A stretch of DNA of 37,927 nt. Origin: CAYUYV01 sp964522525. GTDB taxonomy: Bacteria; Pseudomonadota; Alphaproteobacteria; JAJFIK01. The stretch is taken from positions 1-37,927 of the forward strand of contig CAZFWG010000037.1 of NCBI GenBank assembly GCA_964522525.1, read 5' to 3'. Below, piece after piece: positions 24,208-31,566 of the stretch. The first letter of the stretch is position 1. Every line of letters begins with the position of its first letter. A program made the translations under genes and the position numbers. The notes below the pieces were generated by a model. That model was not told where the DNA came from and ran no database searches. It saw only the letters and a list, made by a program, of their open reading frames with translations.

Positions 24208-25107
24208 ATGAGCGACACGGTATTGCGCACGCCCGATGACCGGTTCGACACGCTGCCGGGATATGATTTCGCGCCCCACTATCTGGAGGGCCTTCCCGGT
24301 TTCGGGGACATGCGGCTGCACTATGTCGACGAAGGTCCCCGGGACGCGGACGTGACCTTTCTGTGCCTCCATGGGGAGCCGACCTGGGCCTATCTCTATC
24401 GCAAGATGATTCCGGTCTTCACGGCCAAGGGGCACCGGGCCGTGGCCCCGGATTTCTTCGGCTTCGGCCGCTCGGACAAGCCGGTCGACGACGCGGTCTA
24501 CACGTTCGATTTCCATCGCGACACGCTTTTGCGCTTCATCGAGGCCATGGATCTGCGCAATGTCTGTCTCGTGGTCCAGGACTGGGGCGGGATCCTCGGG
24601 CTGACCCTGCCCATGGCCTTCCCCGACCGCATCACCCGCCTGATCGTCATGAACACGACCCTGCCCGTCGGCGAAACGCCGGGCGACGGTTTCAATGACT
24701 GGAAGGCTTTCGTTGCCCGCTCGCCGGACATCGATGTGGGCGGCCTCATGGGGCGTGCCGTGCCGACCTTGTCCCCCGACGAAGCGGCGGCCTATGGGGC
24801 GCCGTATCCGGATCAAAGCTACAAGGCGGGCGTGCGCCGGTTCCCCGAACTCGTGATGGTTTCACCGGAAATGGAGGGGGTGGCGACGGCCCAGGAAGCG
24901 CGTGCCTTTCTGACCAACCAATGGTCCGGGGACAGTTTCATGGCGATCGGCATGCAGGATCCGGTTCTGGGCCCGGCCGTCATGGCCGTGACCCGGAGCT
25001 TCATCCGCAACTGCCCCGAGCCCATGGAAGTGCCCGACGCCGGCCATTTCGTCCAAGAGTCCGGCGGCCCCATCGCGGAAGCCGCCCTGGCGCGTTTCGG
25101 CCTTTGA
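24208..25107 (+). CDS. Haloalkane dehalogenase-like alpha/beta hydrolase
   Basis: A 299-aa protein that follows Xanthobacter DhlA (haloalkane dehalogenase subfamily I) closely over its whole length: RTPDDRF, the oxyanion segment HGEPTW (55-60), APDFFGFGRSDKPVD, and the nucleophile elbow VVQDWGG with Asp125 and halide-binding Trp126. Asp251 (IGMQDPVLGP) and His280 (DAGHFVQE) complete the triad. The second, cap-domain halide-binding Trp of DhlA falls at Ala184 (MGRAVPTL). So it either binds halide differently or hydrolyses another substrate. The start ATG is 208 (AAAGGGAGGAAAAG upstream). It is followed 16 nt later by a thioesterase, probably one operon. Confidence 0.85.
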   Translation: MSDTVLRTPDDRFDTLPGYDFAPHYLEGLPGFGDMRLHYVDEGPRDADVTFLCLHGEPTWAYLYRKMIPVFTAKGHRAVAPDFFGFGRSDKPVDDAVYTFDFHRDTLLRFIEAMDLRNVCLVVQDWGGILGLTLPMAFPDRITRLIVMNTTLPVGETPGDGFNDWKAFVARSPDIDVGGLMGRAVPTLSPDEAAAYGAPYPDQSYKAGVRRFPELVMVSPEMEGVATAQEARAFLTNQWSGDSFMAIGMQDPVLGPAVMAVTRSFIRNCPEPMEVPDAGHFVQESGGPIAEAALARFGL

Positions 25108-25123
25108 GAGAGTGGGACAGCCC

Positions 25124-25534
25124 ATGGTCACGCCCCTTCCCCTCGACAGGCCCGGTTTCGCCGCCACGCTCGGGCCCTTGACCCTGCTGCCAGGGGCGGG
25201 GCCACGCGGTGCGGATCTGATCCGTATGGCGATTGAACCCAGCCATGAAGATGGCGCGGGCCATGTGCATGGCGGTGTCCTGATGACCTTTGCCCAGGTG
25301 ATACTGGGCGCGCTCGTTGCCGCCGAGACCGGCCAGACGGCGCCCGGCCAGCTCTCGATCACCTGCGACTTTCTGGGTTCCACGGCCGTCAACGGCTTTC
25401 TGCAAGGCCACGGCCGCATCACCCGCAAGACCCGCTCCATCATGTTTCTGGCAGTAGAAGTGCATGCGGATCCGTCCGGCCCGGATCATCCGGTTCTCAA
25501 TGCCACGGGGCTATGGCGGCTGACCGCCGGCTGA
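25124..25534 (+). CDS. PaaI-family hotdog thioesterase
   Basis: A 136-aa single hotdog-fold protein. The family signature is HVHGGVLMTFAQVILGAL (about 47-64), where HGG and the following acidic or polar helix form the thioester site. SITCDFLGSTAVNGFLQGHGR and the C-terminal ATGLWRL complete the fold. It would hydrolyse a small acyl-CoA in the cytoplasm as a homo-oligomer. I preferred the ATG at 25124 (GGGA 6 nt upstream) to the GTG at 25112. It lies 16 nt behind the dehalogenase-like gene, which suggests a shared pathway. The canonical catalytic Asp/Glu in the helix is not obvious (Gln at the expected place), so activity is uncertain. Confidence 0.85.
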   Translation: MVTPLPLDRPGFAATLGPLTLLPGAGPRGADLIRMAIEPSHEDGAGHVHGGVLMTFAQVILGALVAAETGQTAPGQLSITCDFLGSTAVNGFLQGHGRITRKTRSIMFLAVEVHADPSGPDHPVLNATGLWRLTAG

Positions 25535-25580
25535 GCCTTCGTGGCGACATGCTTCCCCAGCACCCGCATACGGATACGGA

Positions 25581-26447
25581 TCAAGGGCGCCAGCCTTCGT
25601 CATAGGGCGCCCTGATCTCCTCAAAACGATAGGGGTTGAAGTCGTGCACGAGAGCGGCCCCTTGAATGCCGGTCGACCCATCGAGCTTGGCCCGAAACAA
25701 CTGCCCATGGGTCGCCCAGATCAGGGCATCGCGATCCACCTCCGCCCATTCCCAATCAGGACAGGGAACATGCGCACCGGTGACCGCGTTGACCAGTTCG
25801 TGTTCATCCCAATAACAGCCCTTGCCGACCGGCGCCCCTATTTCCTCATGGCAGAGCTTGCGCAAGCGCCAGTCCCCGGCAAGGGGCTTCTCGAACCGGG
25901 TCCATGACTGCAAGGGAATGCTTGGGGACCGCTCGGTCAGCGTCCAGCCGTCACGGATCAGCCGGACATAGTAGACGCCTGTGCATTCCGCACCGAAATG
26001 GTCCTGAGGCCAATAGTCCTTGGCGCGCCTGACCGGACTGTCCTTGAGGAGGATGTCGTCTTTCGGGACACAGGCATGGTTCAGCCAATAGCGTTCGTCC
26101 GAGAGAAACAGCCCGCCGCCCAGCCAGCAATCCCCCTTGACATAGAGATCGAGCGCCTTGAGATAGGGCGCGCGGGACACGGTCGTCCAGGATCCCCGGG
26201 TCTCGCGGTTCCATTGGCCGTTCATGGCGAAATAGATCAGGTGCCGTCCGTCCGGAGACAGATCGGCGCGGCGCTCATAAATCCGACCTTTGAGCCATTG
26301 CCCGATCTGGACGTGATCCGTGACACGGTCCCAGAGAAATGTGCAGACGTTCTTGGACGGCCCGCGTCGAATGACAACCGCCGTGTCCGCCTCACGGGCC
26401 ACAAGGACATGGAGCCGGGCGGGAAAGGACGTGAGGTTTTCAGCCAT
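25581..26447 (-). CDS. Conserved-looking protein of unknown function, possible beta-propeller
   Basis: A 288-aa cytoplasmic protein without signal peptide. Repeating elements such as ADLSPDGRHLIYFAMNGQW, SWTTVSRAPYLKALDLYVKG, GGGLFLSDERYWLN and DALIWATHGQLFRAKLDG look like the strands of a WD40/TolB-like propeller, with DGRHLIYF very like a TolB blade. Many tryptophans are present. I have seen similar proteins annotated only as hypothetical in other bacteria and cannot assign a function. Ribosome-site support is weak (AAGG 10 nt before the ATG at 26447). It is divergent from the GST gene, with about 200 nt between them. Confidence 0.75.
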   Translation of the reverse strand: MAENLTSFPARLHVLVAREADTAVVIRRGPSKNVCTFLWDRVTDHVQIGQWLKGRIYERRADLSPDGRHLIYFAMNGQWNRETRGSWTTVSRAPYLKALDLYVKGDCWLGGGLFLSDERYWLNHACVPKDDILLKDSPVRRAKDYWPQDHFGAECTGVYYVRLIRDGWTLTERSPSIPLQSWTRFEKPLAGDWRLRKLCHEEIGAPVGKGCYWDEHELVNAVTGAHVPCPDWEWAEVDRDALIWATHGQLFRAKLDGSTGIQGAALVHDFNPYRFEEIRAPYDEGWRP

Positions 26448-26644
26448 CAGTCATGAACCTTGCCCCATGGTGACGCCGCCGAGCCGATTGCACCCTCGGG
26501 ACAAGGCAGGGTCAAGGTCCGGCTGACGGGGTCGTGAGGAGCGGCGACGCCGTCGGGGGCAGTGCGGGCTTCACCCGACCCCGCGTTACGTCCTAAGCTT
26601 GAGAGAAAGTGCAACCCCCCAGCGTATTCGGGAAGGAAAAAACG

Positions 26645-27259
26645 ATGATCACCGTGCACCACTGCACCAATGCCCGTTCTTTGCGCATCCTCTGGCTGCT
26701 GGAGGAGTTGGGCGAGGCCTATGAGGTCGAGAAGAAGACCTTCTCGCCCGACGTCCTGAAGGCGCCCTCCTATCTCGCGATCCATCCCCTGGGCTCGGTG
26801 CCCGCCGTCGATGTGGACGGCCAGATCCTCTGGGAATCCCTGGCGATCATGGAGTATCTGCTGGAGACCCGCGATACGGAGGGCAAGCTCGGGCCGAAGA
26901 TCGGCGATCCGCGCCGGGGGCCTTTCCTGCAGTGGTTCCATTTCACCGAGGCCACGGCCGCAACGCCCGTGGTTCAGGTTCTGGCCCACAGTTTCATGCG
27001 TCCGGAAGAAGCACGGGTGCCCATGCTGGCCGACGAGGGGCGCCAGAAGGTGGGCCAGATTTTCGACGTGATCGAGCGTCGCCTGGGTGAAAGTCCGTAT
27101 CTGGCTTGCGAGACCTTCTCGGCCGCCGATATCGCGCTGGGCTATGACCTGCATCTGGCGTCGCTGATCGGCCTCGTCGATGACACCCGCCCGCGCCTCC
27201 TGTCCTATTTCGAGGGCCTGAAGGCGCGACCGGCTTACGAAAAAGCGGCGGCGATCTAG
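26645..27259 (+). CDS. Glutathione S-transferase
   Basis: A 204-aa cytosolic GST that conjugates glutathione to electrophiles or reduces disulfides and peroxides. The N-terminal thioredoxin-like domain has CTNARSLRILWLLEE (Ser12 a candidate catalytic residue), the cis-proline loop GSVPAVDVDG (50-59) and the glutathione-binding ESLAIMEYL (64-72). The all-helical C-terminal domain has the ETFSAADIALGYDL motif (FSxADI), a hallmark of the family. The ATG at 26645 has GGAAGG about 7 nt upstream; the open frame extends upstream but without a start of quality. It lies 9 nt before the patatin gene, in one operon. Confidence 0.93.
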   Translation: MITVHHCTNARSLRILWLLEELGEAYEVEKKTFSPDVLKAPSYLAIHPLGSVPAVDVDGQILWESLAIMEYLLETRDTEGKLGPKIGDPRRGPFLQWFHFTEATAATPVVQVLAHSFMRPEEARVPMLADEGRQKVGQIFDVIERRLGESPYLACETFSAADIALGYDLHLASLIGLVDDTRPRLLSYFEGLKARPAYEKAAAI

Positions 27260-27268
27260 GCCGCGCCC

Positions 27269-29062
27269 ATGTGGGATCGTCTGTTCGGCCCCGGCGATAC
27301 CGATCCGGCCCATGCCCGGATCCTGGAACTCATCCCCTGTCTGTCCCTGTTCCAGGGCGTGCCGGAAAACGCGTTCCCGGATCTTGTGGAAGGGCTTGAG
27401 TGGTTCAGCCTGCCCGGCGGCTGGACGCTCATGCGCCGGGGTGAGGAAAGCGACGCGATGTATATCGTGTCCACGGGCAGTCTGGGCATGATGCTGCCCG
27501 ACGGCGCGGGTGGAGACACCCTGGCCGGACAATTCGTCACCGGACAAACCGTGGGCGAAGTGGCGTTGCTTTCCGGCGAACCGCGCACGGCCACCCTGGT
27601 GGCGTTGCGCGATACGGAACTTCTCTGCATATCCCGCGACGTGTTCCACCGGATCATTGAGAAGCATCCGGTGGTGATGGAGAATCTCGGTCGCCTTCTT
27701 GTCCGGCGGCTGAAGGACATGATGGAAGGGCGCGGCGATCCCGAGGCCCGGCCCGCACCGCCCAAGACCGTCGCGCTTGTGCCCGTAACACCCGGTGTCC
27801 CCTGCCTTGACATGGGCGAGCGCCTGGTCGCGGCCCTCAAAAGGATGGGCCGCCGGGCCATCCTCGTCGACAAGCTCAACGAGGATCAGGGCAGCGAGTG
27901 GTTTCACCAGCTCGAAGCGCGGCACGACCATATCCTCTATCTGAGTGACGGAGAGCCCGCCCGATGGAGCCAGCTGTGTTTGCGCCAGGCCGACCGCATC
28001 CTGCTGCTGGCGCGCCATGATGGGCTGAGCCCCTACACCATGCCCATGGAGGATCTGGTCCTCCAGGGACCCCGCCGCTTTGTGGAACTTGCCATTCTCT
28101 ATCCGCCCGGAACCGACAAACCGACCGCCTCGGCGGCCTGGGTCAAGCGCTTCCATCCGGAGTTCCACCACAATCTGTGTACAGACGATCAGGGCGCCGT
28201 CGAGCGTCTGGCCCGCCACATGGCCGGCCGGGCGACGGGCATCGTGCTCGCGGGCGGCGGCGCCCGGGGCTTTGCCCATCTGGGGGTGCTGCGCGCCCTG
28301 GAAGAGGCCGGCATCACCATCGACATGATCTGCGGGGCCAGCATGGGCGCCATCATCGGGGCGGGGGTCGCCACCGGCTGGTCGATCGAGGAGCTGACCG
28401 AACGGATTCAAAAGAGTTTCGTCGATACCAATCCCTTGAGCGATATCACGGTGCCCTTTGTTTCCTTCGTGCGGGGACGGAAAGTCTCGCGCCTGTTGCG
28501 GGAGAATTTCGGCAAGACCCGCATCGAGGATCTGTGGCTGCCCTTTTTCTGCGTCTCCGCCAATCTGACCCAGGGGCGCCAGGCGATTCACCGCACGGAT
28601 CTCGTCTGGCGCGCCTTGCGGGCGACGATCGCCATTCCCGGCATCCTGCCGCCGGTGGTGCGGCACGGCGACATCCTGGTCGATGGCGCGGTCATGAACA
28701 ATTTTCCGGTCAGCCTCATGGCCCAGACCGGACGGGGACCGACCATCGGCGTCGATGTGGAGGATCATCAGGCCTTCACCACGGTGCGTGGGGACGGCTG
28801 GCGGCAAGTGGATTGGGGCATCATCGGCGACACGGTGCTGGGCGGCCCCGGCATTGTCAGCCTGCTGATGCGTGCAGGCACGGTTAACAGCGAGATGCAG
28901 ACACGCGTCGCGCGGGCCCGCGCCGATCTGCTGTTCGAGCCGCCCCTGGAGGATATCGGCGTGCCGGATTGGAAGGCCTGTGGCCGGGCGGCGGACGCCG
29001 GCTATGCCCATGCCGCCGAGGTGCTGGAAAAGGCCGATCTGTCCGGGTTCTGGCGCGCCTAG
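27269..29062 (+). CDS. cNMP-binding-domain patatin phospholipase (NTE-like)
   Basis: A 597-aa protein with the architecture of neuropathy-target-esterase-like lysophospholipases. A cyclic-nucleotide-binding domain covers about 20-150 (GEVALLSGEPRTATLVA at 96-112). A linker domain covers about 165-320 (LYLSDGEPARWSQLCLRQADR). The patatin domain runs from about 325, with oxyanion GGGARG (329-334), nucleophile GASMG (Ser358) and catalytic DG (472-473, VDGAVMNNFP). The active-site dyad is intact. It would cleave acyl chains from membrane phospholipids, perhaps under second-messenger control. There is no signal peptide, so it acts on the inner leaflet from the cytoplasm. It is 9 nt downstream of the GST gene. 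Confidence 0.92.
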   Translation: MWDRLFGPGDTDPAHARILELIPCLSLFQGVPENAFPDLVEGLEWFSLPGGWTLMRRGEESDAMYIVSTGSLGMMLPDGAGGDTLAGQFVTGQTVGEVALLSGEPRTATLVALRDTELLCISRDVFHRIIEKHPVVMENLGRLLVRRLKDMMEGRGDPEARPAPPKTVALVPVTPGVPCLDMGERLVAALKRMGRRAILVDKLNEDQGSEWFHQLEARHDHILYLSDGEPARWSQLCLRQADRILLLARHDGLSPYTMPMEDLVLQGPRRFVELAILYPPGTDKPTASAAWVKRFHPEFHHNLCTDDQGAVERLARHMAGRATGIVLAGGGARGFAHLGVLRALEEAGITIDMICGASMGAIIGAGVATGWSIEELTERIQKSFVDTNPLSDITVPFVSFVRGRKVSRLLRENFGKTRIEDLWLPFFCVSANLTQGRQAIHRTDLVWRALRATIAIPGILPPVVRHGDILVDGAVMNNFPVSLMAQTGRGPTIGVDVEDHQAFTTVRGDGWRQVDWGIIGDTVLGGPGIVSLLMRAGTVNSEMQTRVARARADLLFEPPLEDIGVPDWKACGRAADAGYAHAAEVLEKADLSGFWRA

Positions 29063-29068
29063 GACCGG

Positions 29069-29581
29069 TCAGCGCCGGGGGGGCGGATTGGTGCCTGAAT
29101 CCGTCCGGCCGCGCACCACAACCCGGCGGCCATTGCTCAGGATCAGGCGCAAGCTTTCCAGGTGGACCCGGTCCTGGGTTTCATGGCCCACCGCATAGAG
29201 TGTGGCATTGCCTTCAGGACCGGCCACCCGCAAGGCGATCCGTCGGCGGATGCCTTCTTCCTCGGTCAGAAACTCGGAGCGCACGGAAATGAGGCCCGTT
29301 TCCTCCAAGGCGCCGCCAAGCGCGGCCTGGACCCGCTCGTCGAGATTGGCCGTGGCGAGGGCTTCGCGATAGGTGCCGCTGTCCCGATAGCCGGGAAAGA
29401 CGATGATCAGCGCCACGAGCCCCGCCACCAGCAGCATGACCATGAGCCCGCCGAAGGTGACGAGGCATCCGGCCGGAAAGCTGATCAAGCCCTCCGGATA
29501 CGGATCCCGGCGCTCCGCTGGGCCTGCCGGGCCCGCCGGGGGCGGCGTTTCCTGATCCTGATATGCCCGCGACCGCACCAT
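29069..29581 (-). CDS. Membrane protein with a Coa1/Tim21-like domain
   Basis: A 170-aa protein with a proline-rich N-terminal tail (about 35 aa), one transmembrane helix (LVTFGGLMVMLLVAGLVALIIVF) and a periplasmic domain. That domain reads YREALATANLDERVQAALG ... RIALRVAGPEGNATLYAVG ... VHLESLRLILSNGRRVVV, which is the Coa1 pattern. In mitochondria Coa1 helps assemble cytochrome c oxidase; bacterial relatives are uncharacterised. There is no oxidase or assembly gene in the window. It is convergent with the patatin gene (6 nt apart) and upstream of nothing obvious, with the dienoyl-CoA isomerase gene just upstream on its own strand. Confidence 0.7.
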   Translation of the reverse strand: MVRSRAYQDQETPPPAGPAGPAERRDPYPEGLISFPAGCLVTFGGLMVMLLVAGLVALIIVFPGYRDSGTYREALATANLDERVQAALGGALEETGLISVRSEFLTEEEGIRRRIALRVAGPEGNATLYAVGHETQDRVHLESLRLILSNGRRVVVRGRTDSGTNPPPRR

Positions 29582-29587
29582 GGCGCC

Positions 29588-30430
29588 TTACATCTTGCGC
29601 CGCACGGGCTGGAGATCCTCATAGACCGGATCCCGCTTGTCGTGTTGGGCGGAGAAGGCTTCCATCATGTCGGCCGGCTGGAACATGCCCGTCTGCCAGG
29701 TGGCGATATAGTCAAGACCATCCGCAATCGAATGATCCCGGGCGTAATTGATCATGACCTTGGAGCCGGCGACGGCAAGCGGCGAGCGCGCGGCGATTTC
29801 CCGCGCCGTGGCCATCACGCCTTCCATCAAGGCCTCATGGGTCGGGAACACCTCGTTCACGAGGCCGATCTCCTTGGCCTTGGCGGCGGGAAGGCGGCGG
29901 CCCGTATAGCACAGCTCCCGCACCCACCCTTCCGGGATCAGATGGCACAGGCGCGGGAAGGTGCCCACATCCGCCGTCATGCCGATATTGATCTCCTGGA
30001 TGCAGAAAAACGCGTCGGCCGCCGCATAGCGAATGTCACAGGCCGAAACCATGTCAACGGCCCCGCCAATGCAGCCGCCATGGATGGCGGCGAGCACGGG
30101 CATGCGGGCCTGATCCAGACAGTTGAAGGTGCCCTGGAGGACCTTGACCCAGTCCCGGAAGGCATGGCGCTGGCGCCCCATTTCGACCTCGGATTGGGTC
30201 GCGCCCGAATCCGGATCGGTGAACACCGCGAGATCCATGCCGGCACAGAAATGCTTGCCCTCGCCGGACAGAACGATGACCCGCGCCTTGGCGTTCTGAT
30301 CGATATCCAAGACGGCTTCGGGCAATTCGTTCCAGAAGGCGCGAATCATGCTGTTGAAAGCCTCTGGACGGTTGAGGCGGATATGCGCCACGCCGTCGGC
30401 GATCTCCAGGTCAAAACACTGATACGTCAC
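29588..30430 (-). CDS. Crotonase-family protein of the delta3,5-delta2,4-dienoyl-CoA isomerase (ECH1) type
   Basis: A 280-aa crotonase-fold enzyme. The match to human ECH1 is specific: the oxyanion segments GKHFCAGMDL and HGGCIGGAVDMV; the catalytic Asp126 (AVDMV), Glu146 (CIQEINIG) and Asp154 (TADVG), all three conserved as in ECH1; and RDHSIADGLDYIATW near the end. It would shift 3,5-dienoyl-CoA to 2,4-dienoyl-CoA during degradation of fatty acids with odd-positioned double bonds. I chose GTG at 30430 because GGAGG lies 7 nt upstream; the ATG at 30436 has it only 1 nt away. It is divergent from the hydratase 2 gene, which points to shared lipid degradation. Confidence 0.88.
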   Translation of the reverse strand: MTYQCFDLEIADGVAHIRLNRPEAFNSMIRAFWNELPEAVLDIDQNAKARVIVLSGEGKHFCAGMDLAVFTDPDSGATQSEVEMGRQRHAFRDWVKVLQGTFNCLDQARMPVLAAIHGGCIGGAVDMVSACDIRYAAADAFFCIQEINIGMTADVGTFPRLCHLIPEGWVRELCYTGRRLPAAKAKEIGLVNEVFPTHEALMEGVMATAREIAARSPLAVAGSKVMINYARDHSIADGLDYIATWQTGMFQPADMMEAFSAQHDKRDPVYEDLQPVRRKM

Positions 30431-30608
30431 GGGCATGCCTCCCCATTTTTGGCTCGTCCGCACCGGTCCACCGGTGCCCCGTCCCATCATGTCGCGATTG
30501 GCGCCGTCTGTCACCGCGCGGCCTTGCCTCGCTCAAGGCCCCGTGGTGGTCTGGCGGCGACGATCGCCAAGGCCCGCGAAGGGCCGTTCCACAAGGGAAG
30601 GAAAGCCC

Positions 30609-31463
30609 ATGCCCATCGACCATGACCACATCATGTCCCTGAAGGCGGAGGACGACCGCTTCACCTATACCGACCGGGAGACCATGCTCTATGCCCTGGG
30701 TGTGGGGCTGGGGCGCGATCCCATGAACCGCACGGAACTGCCTTACGTCTATGAGATGCCGGACATGCGCACGGTGCCGACCATGGCGACCGTCATCGCC
30801 TGGGGCCAGCGCACCCTTGAAAAGGCCGATCTCAACTGGGTGATGATCGTCCACGGCGAACAGCGCTTGACGCTGCACCGCCCCTTGCCCCCCGCCGCGA
30901 CCATCCTGGCGTCCTCCCGGGTCACCGGCTGCTATGACAAGGGCGCCGACAAGGGGGCAATCATCACCACGGAAACGGATATTCGCCTGGCCGATGACGG
31001 CACGCCCCTGTGCAGCCTGGGCTCCACCATCTTCGCGCGCGGCGACGGGGGCTTCGGCGGGCCGGCCGGGGGCGGGCCGGCGCCCCACCAGGTTCCCGAC
31101 CGGGCGCCCGACATGTCCTGTGCCCTTGAGACGCGGGCCGATCAGGCGCTGCTCTATCGCTTGTCCGGGGATCGCAATCCCCTCCATTCGGATCCGGACT
31201 TCGCCGCCGCCGCCGGTTTCCCACGCCCCATTCTCCATGGCCTGTGTACCTATGGCACCGCGTGTCGCGCCGTGCTGCAAAGCGTTTGTGATTTCGATCA
31301 CACACGGATCAAACGCTTCGACGTACGGTTCTCTGCGCCCGTCTTCCCGGGAGAGACCGTCGTGACGGATCTGTGGGTGGACGGTTCCAGCGTCTCTTTC
31401 CAGTGCCGACTGGCTGAACGGGACGCGGTGGTGATCAAGAACGGCTTCTGTGAACTACATTAA
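30609..31463 (+). CDS. MaoC-like (R)-specific enoyl-CoA hydratase (hydratase 2, MFE-2 type)
   Basis: A 284-aa double-hotdog protein that hydrates trans-2-enoyl-CoA to (R)-3-hydroxyacyl-CoA. The C-terminal hotdog holds the hydratase 2 motif YRLSGDRNPLHSDPDFAAAA, with Asp188, Asn190 and His193 as the catalytic set, followed by FPRPILHGLCTYG. The N-terminal hotdog (about 1-145) has no active site, as in eukaryotic MFE-2 hydratases. The ATG at 30609 has AAGGGAAGGAAA upstream. It is divergent from the ECH1-type isomerase gene, with about 180 nt between them. An (S)-specific FadB-type protein is also in the window, so both stereochemical routes may operate. Confidence 0.93.
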   Translation: MPIDHDHIMSLKAEDDRFTYTDRETMLYALGVGLGRDPMNRTELPYVYEMPDMRTVPTMATVIAWGQRTLEKADLNWVMIVHGEQRLTLHRPLPPAATILASSRVTGCYDKGADKGAIITTETDIRLADDGTPLCSLGSTIFARGDGGFGGPAGGGPAPHQVPDRAPDMSCALETRADQALLYRLSGDRNPLHSDPDFAAAAGFPRPILHGLCTYGTACRAVLQSVCDFDHTRIKRFDVRFSAPVFPGETVVTDLWVDGSSVSFQCRLAERDAVVIKNGFCELH

Positions 31464-31566
31464 ATCGCCTTAATTCCGTTCCGGGACGGCCCCAAATCCG
31501 TCCCGGAACCACAGTCAAGTGCCCGACATCAGGGTGTCGGGGTCAGACAGGAAACCGGAGGTGATC

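Noticed and set aside
26447..29011. 854-codon minus-strand frame
   Set aside because: Covers the GST and patatin genes in antisense; those have family motifs and this frame has none.
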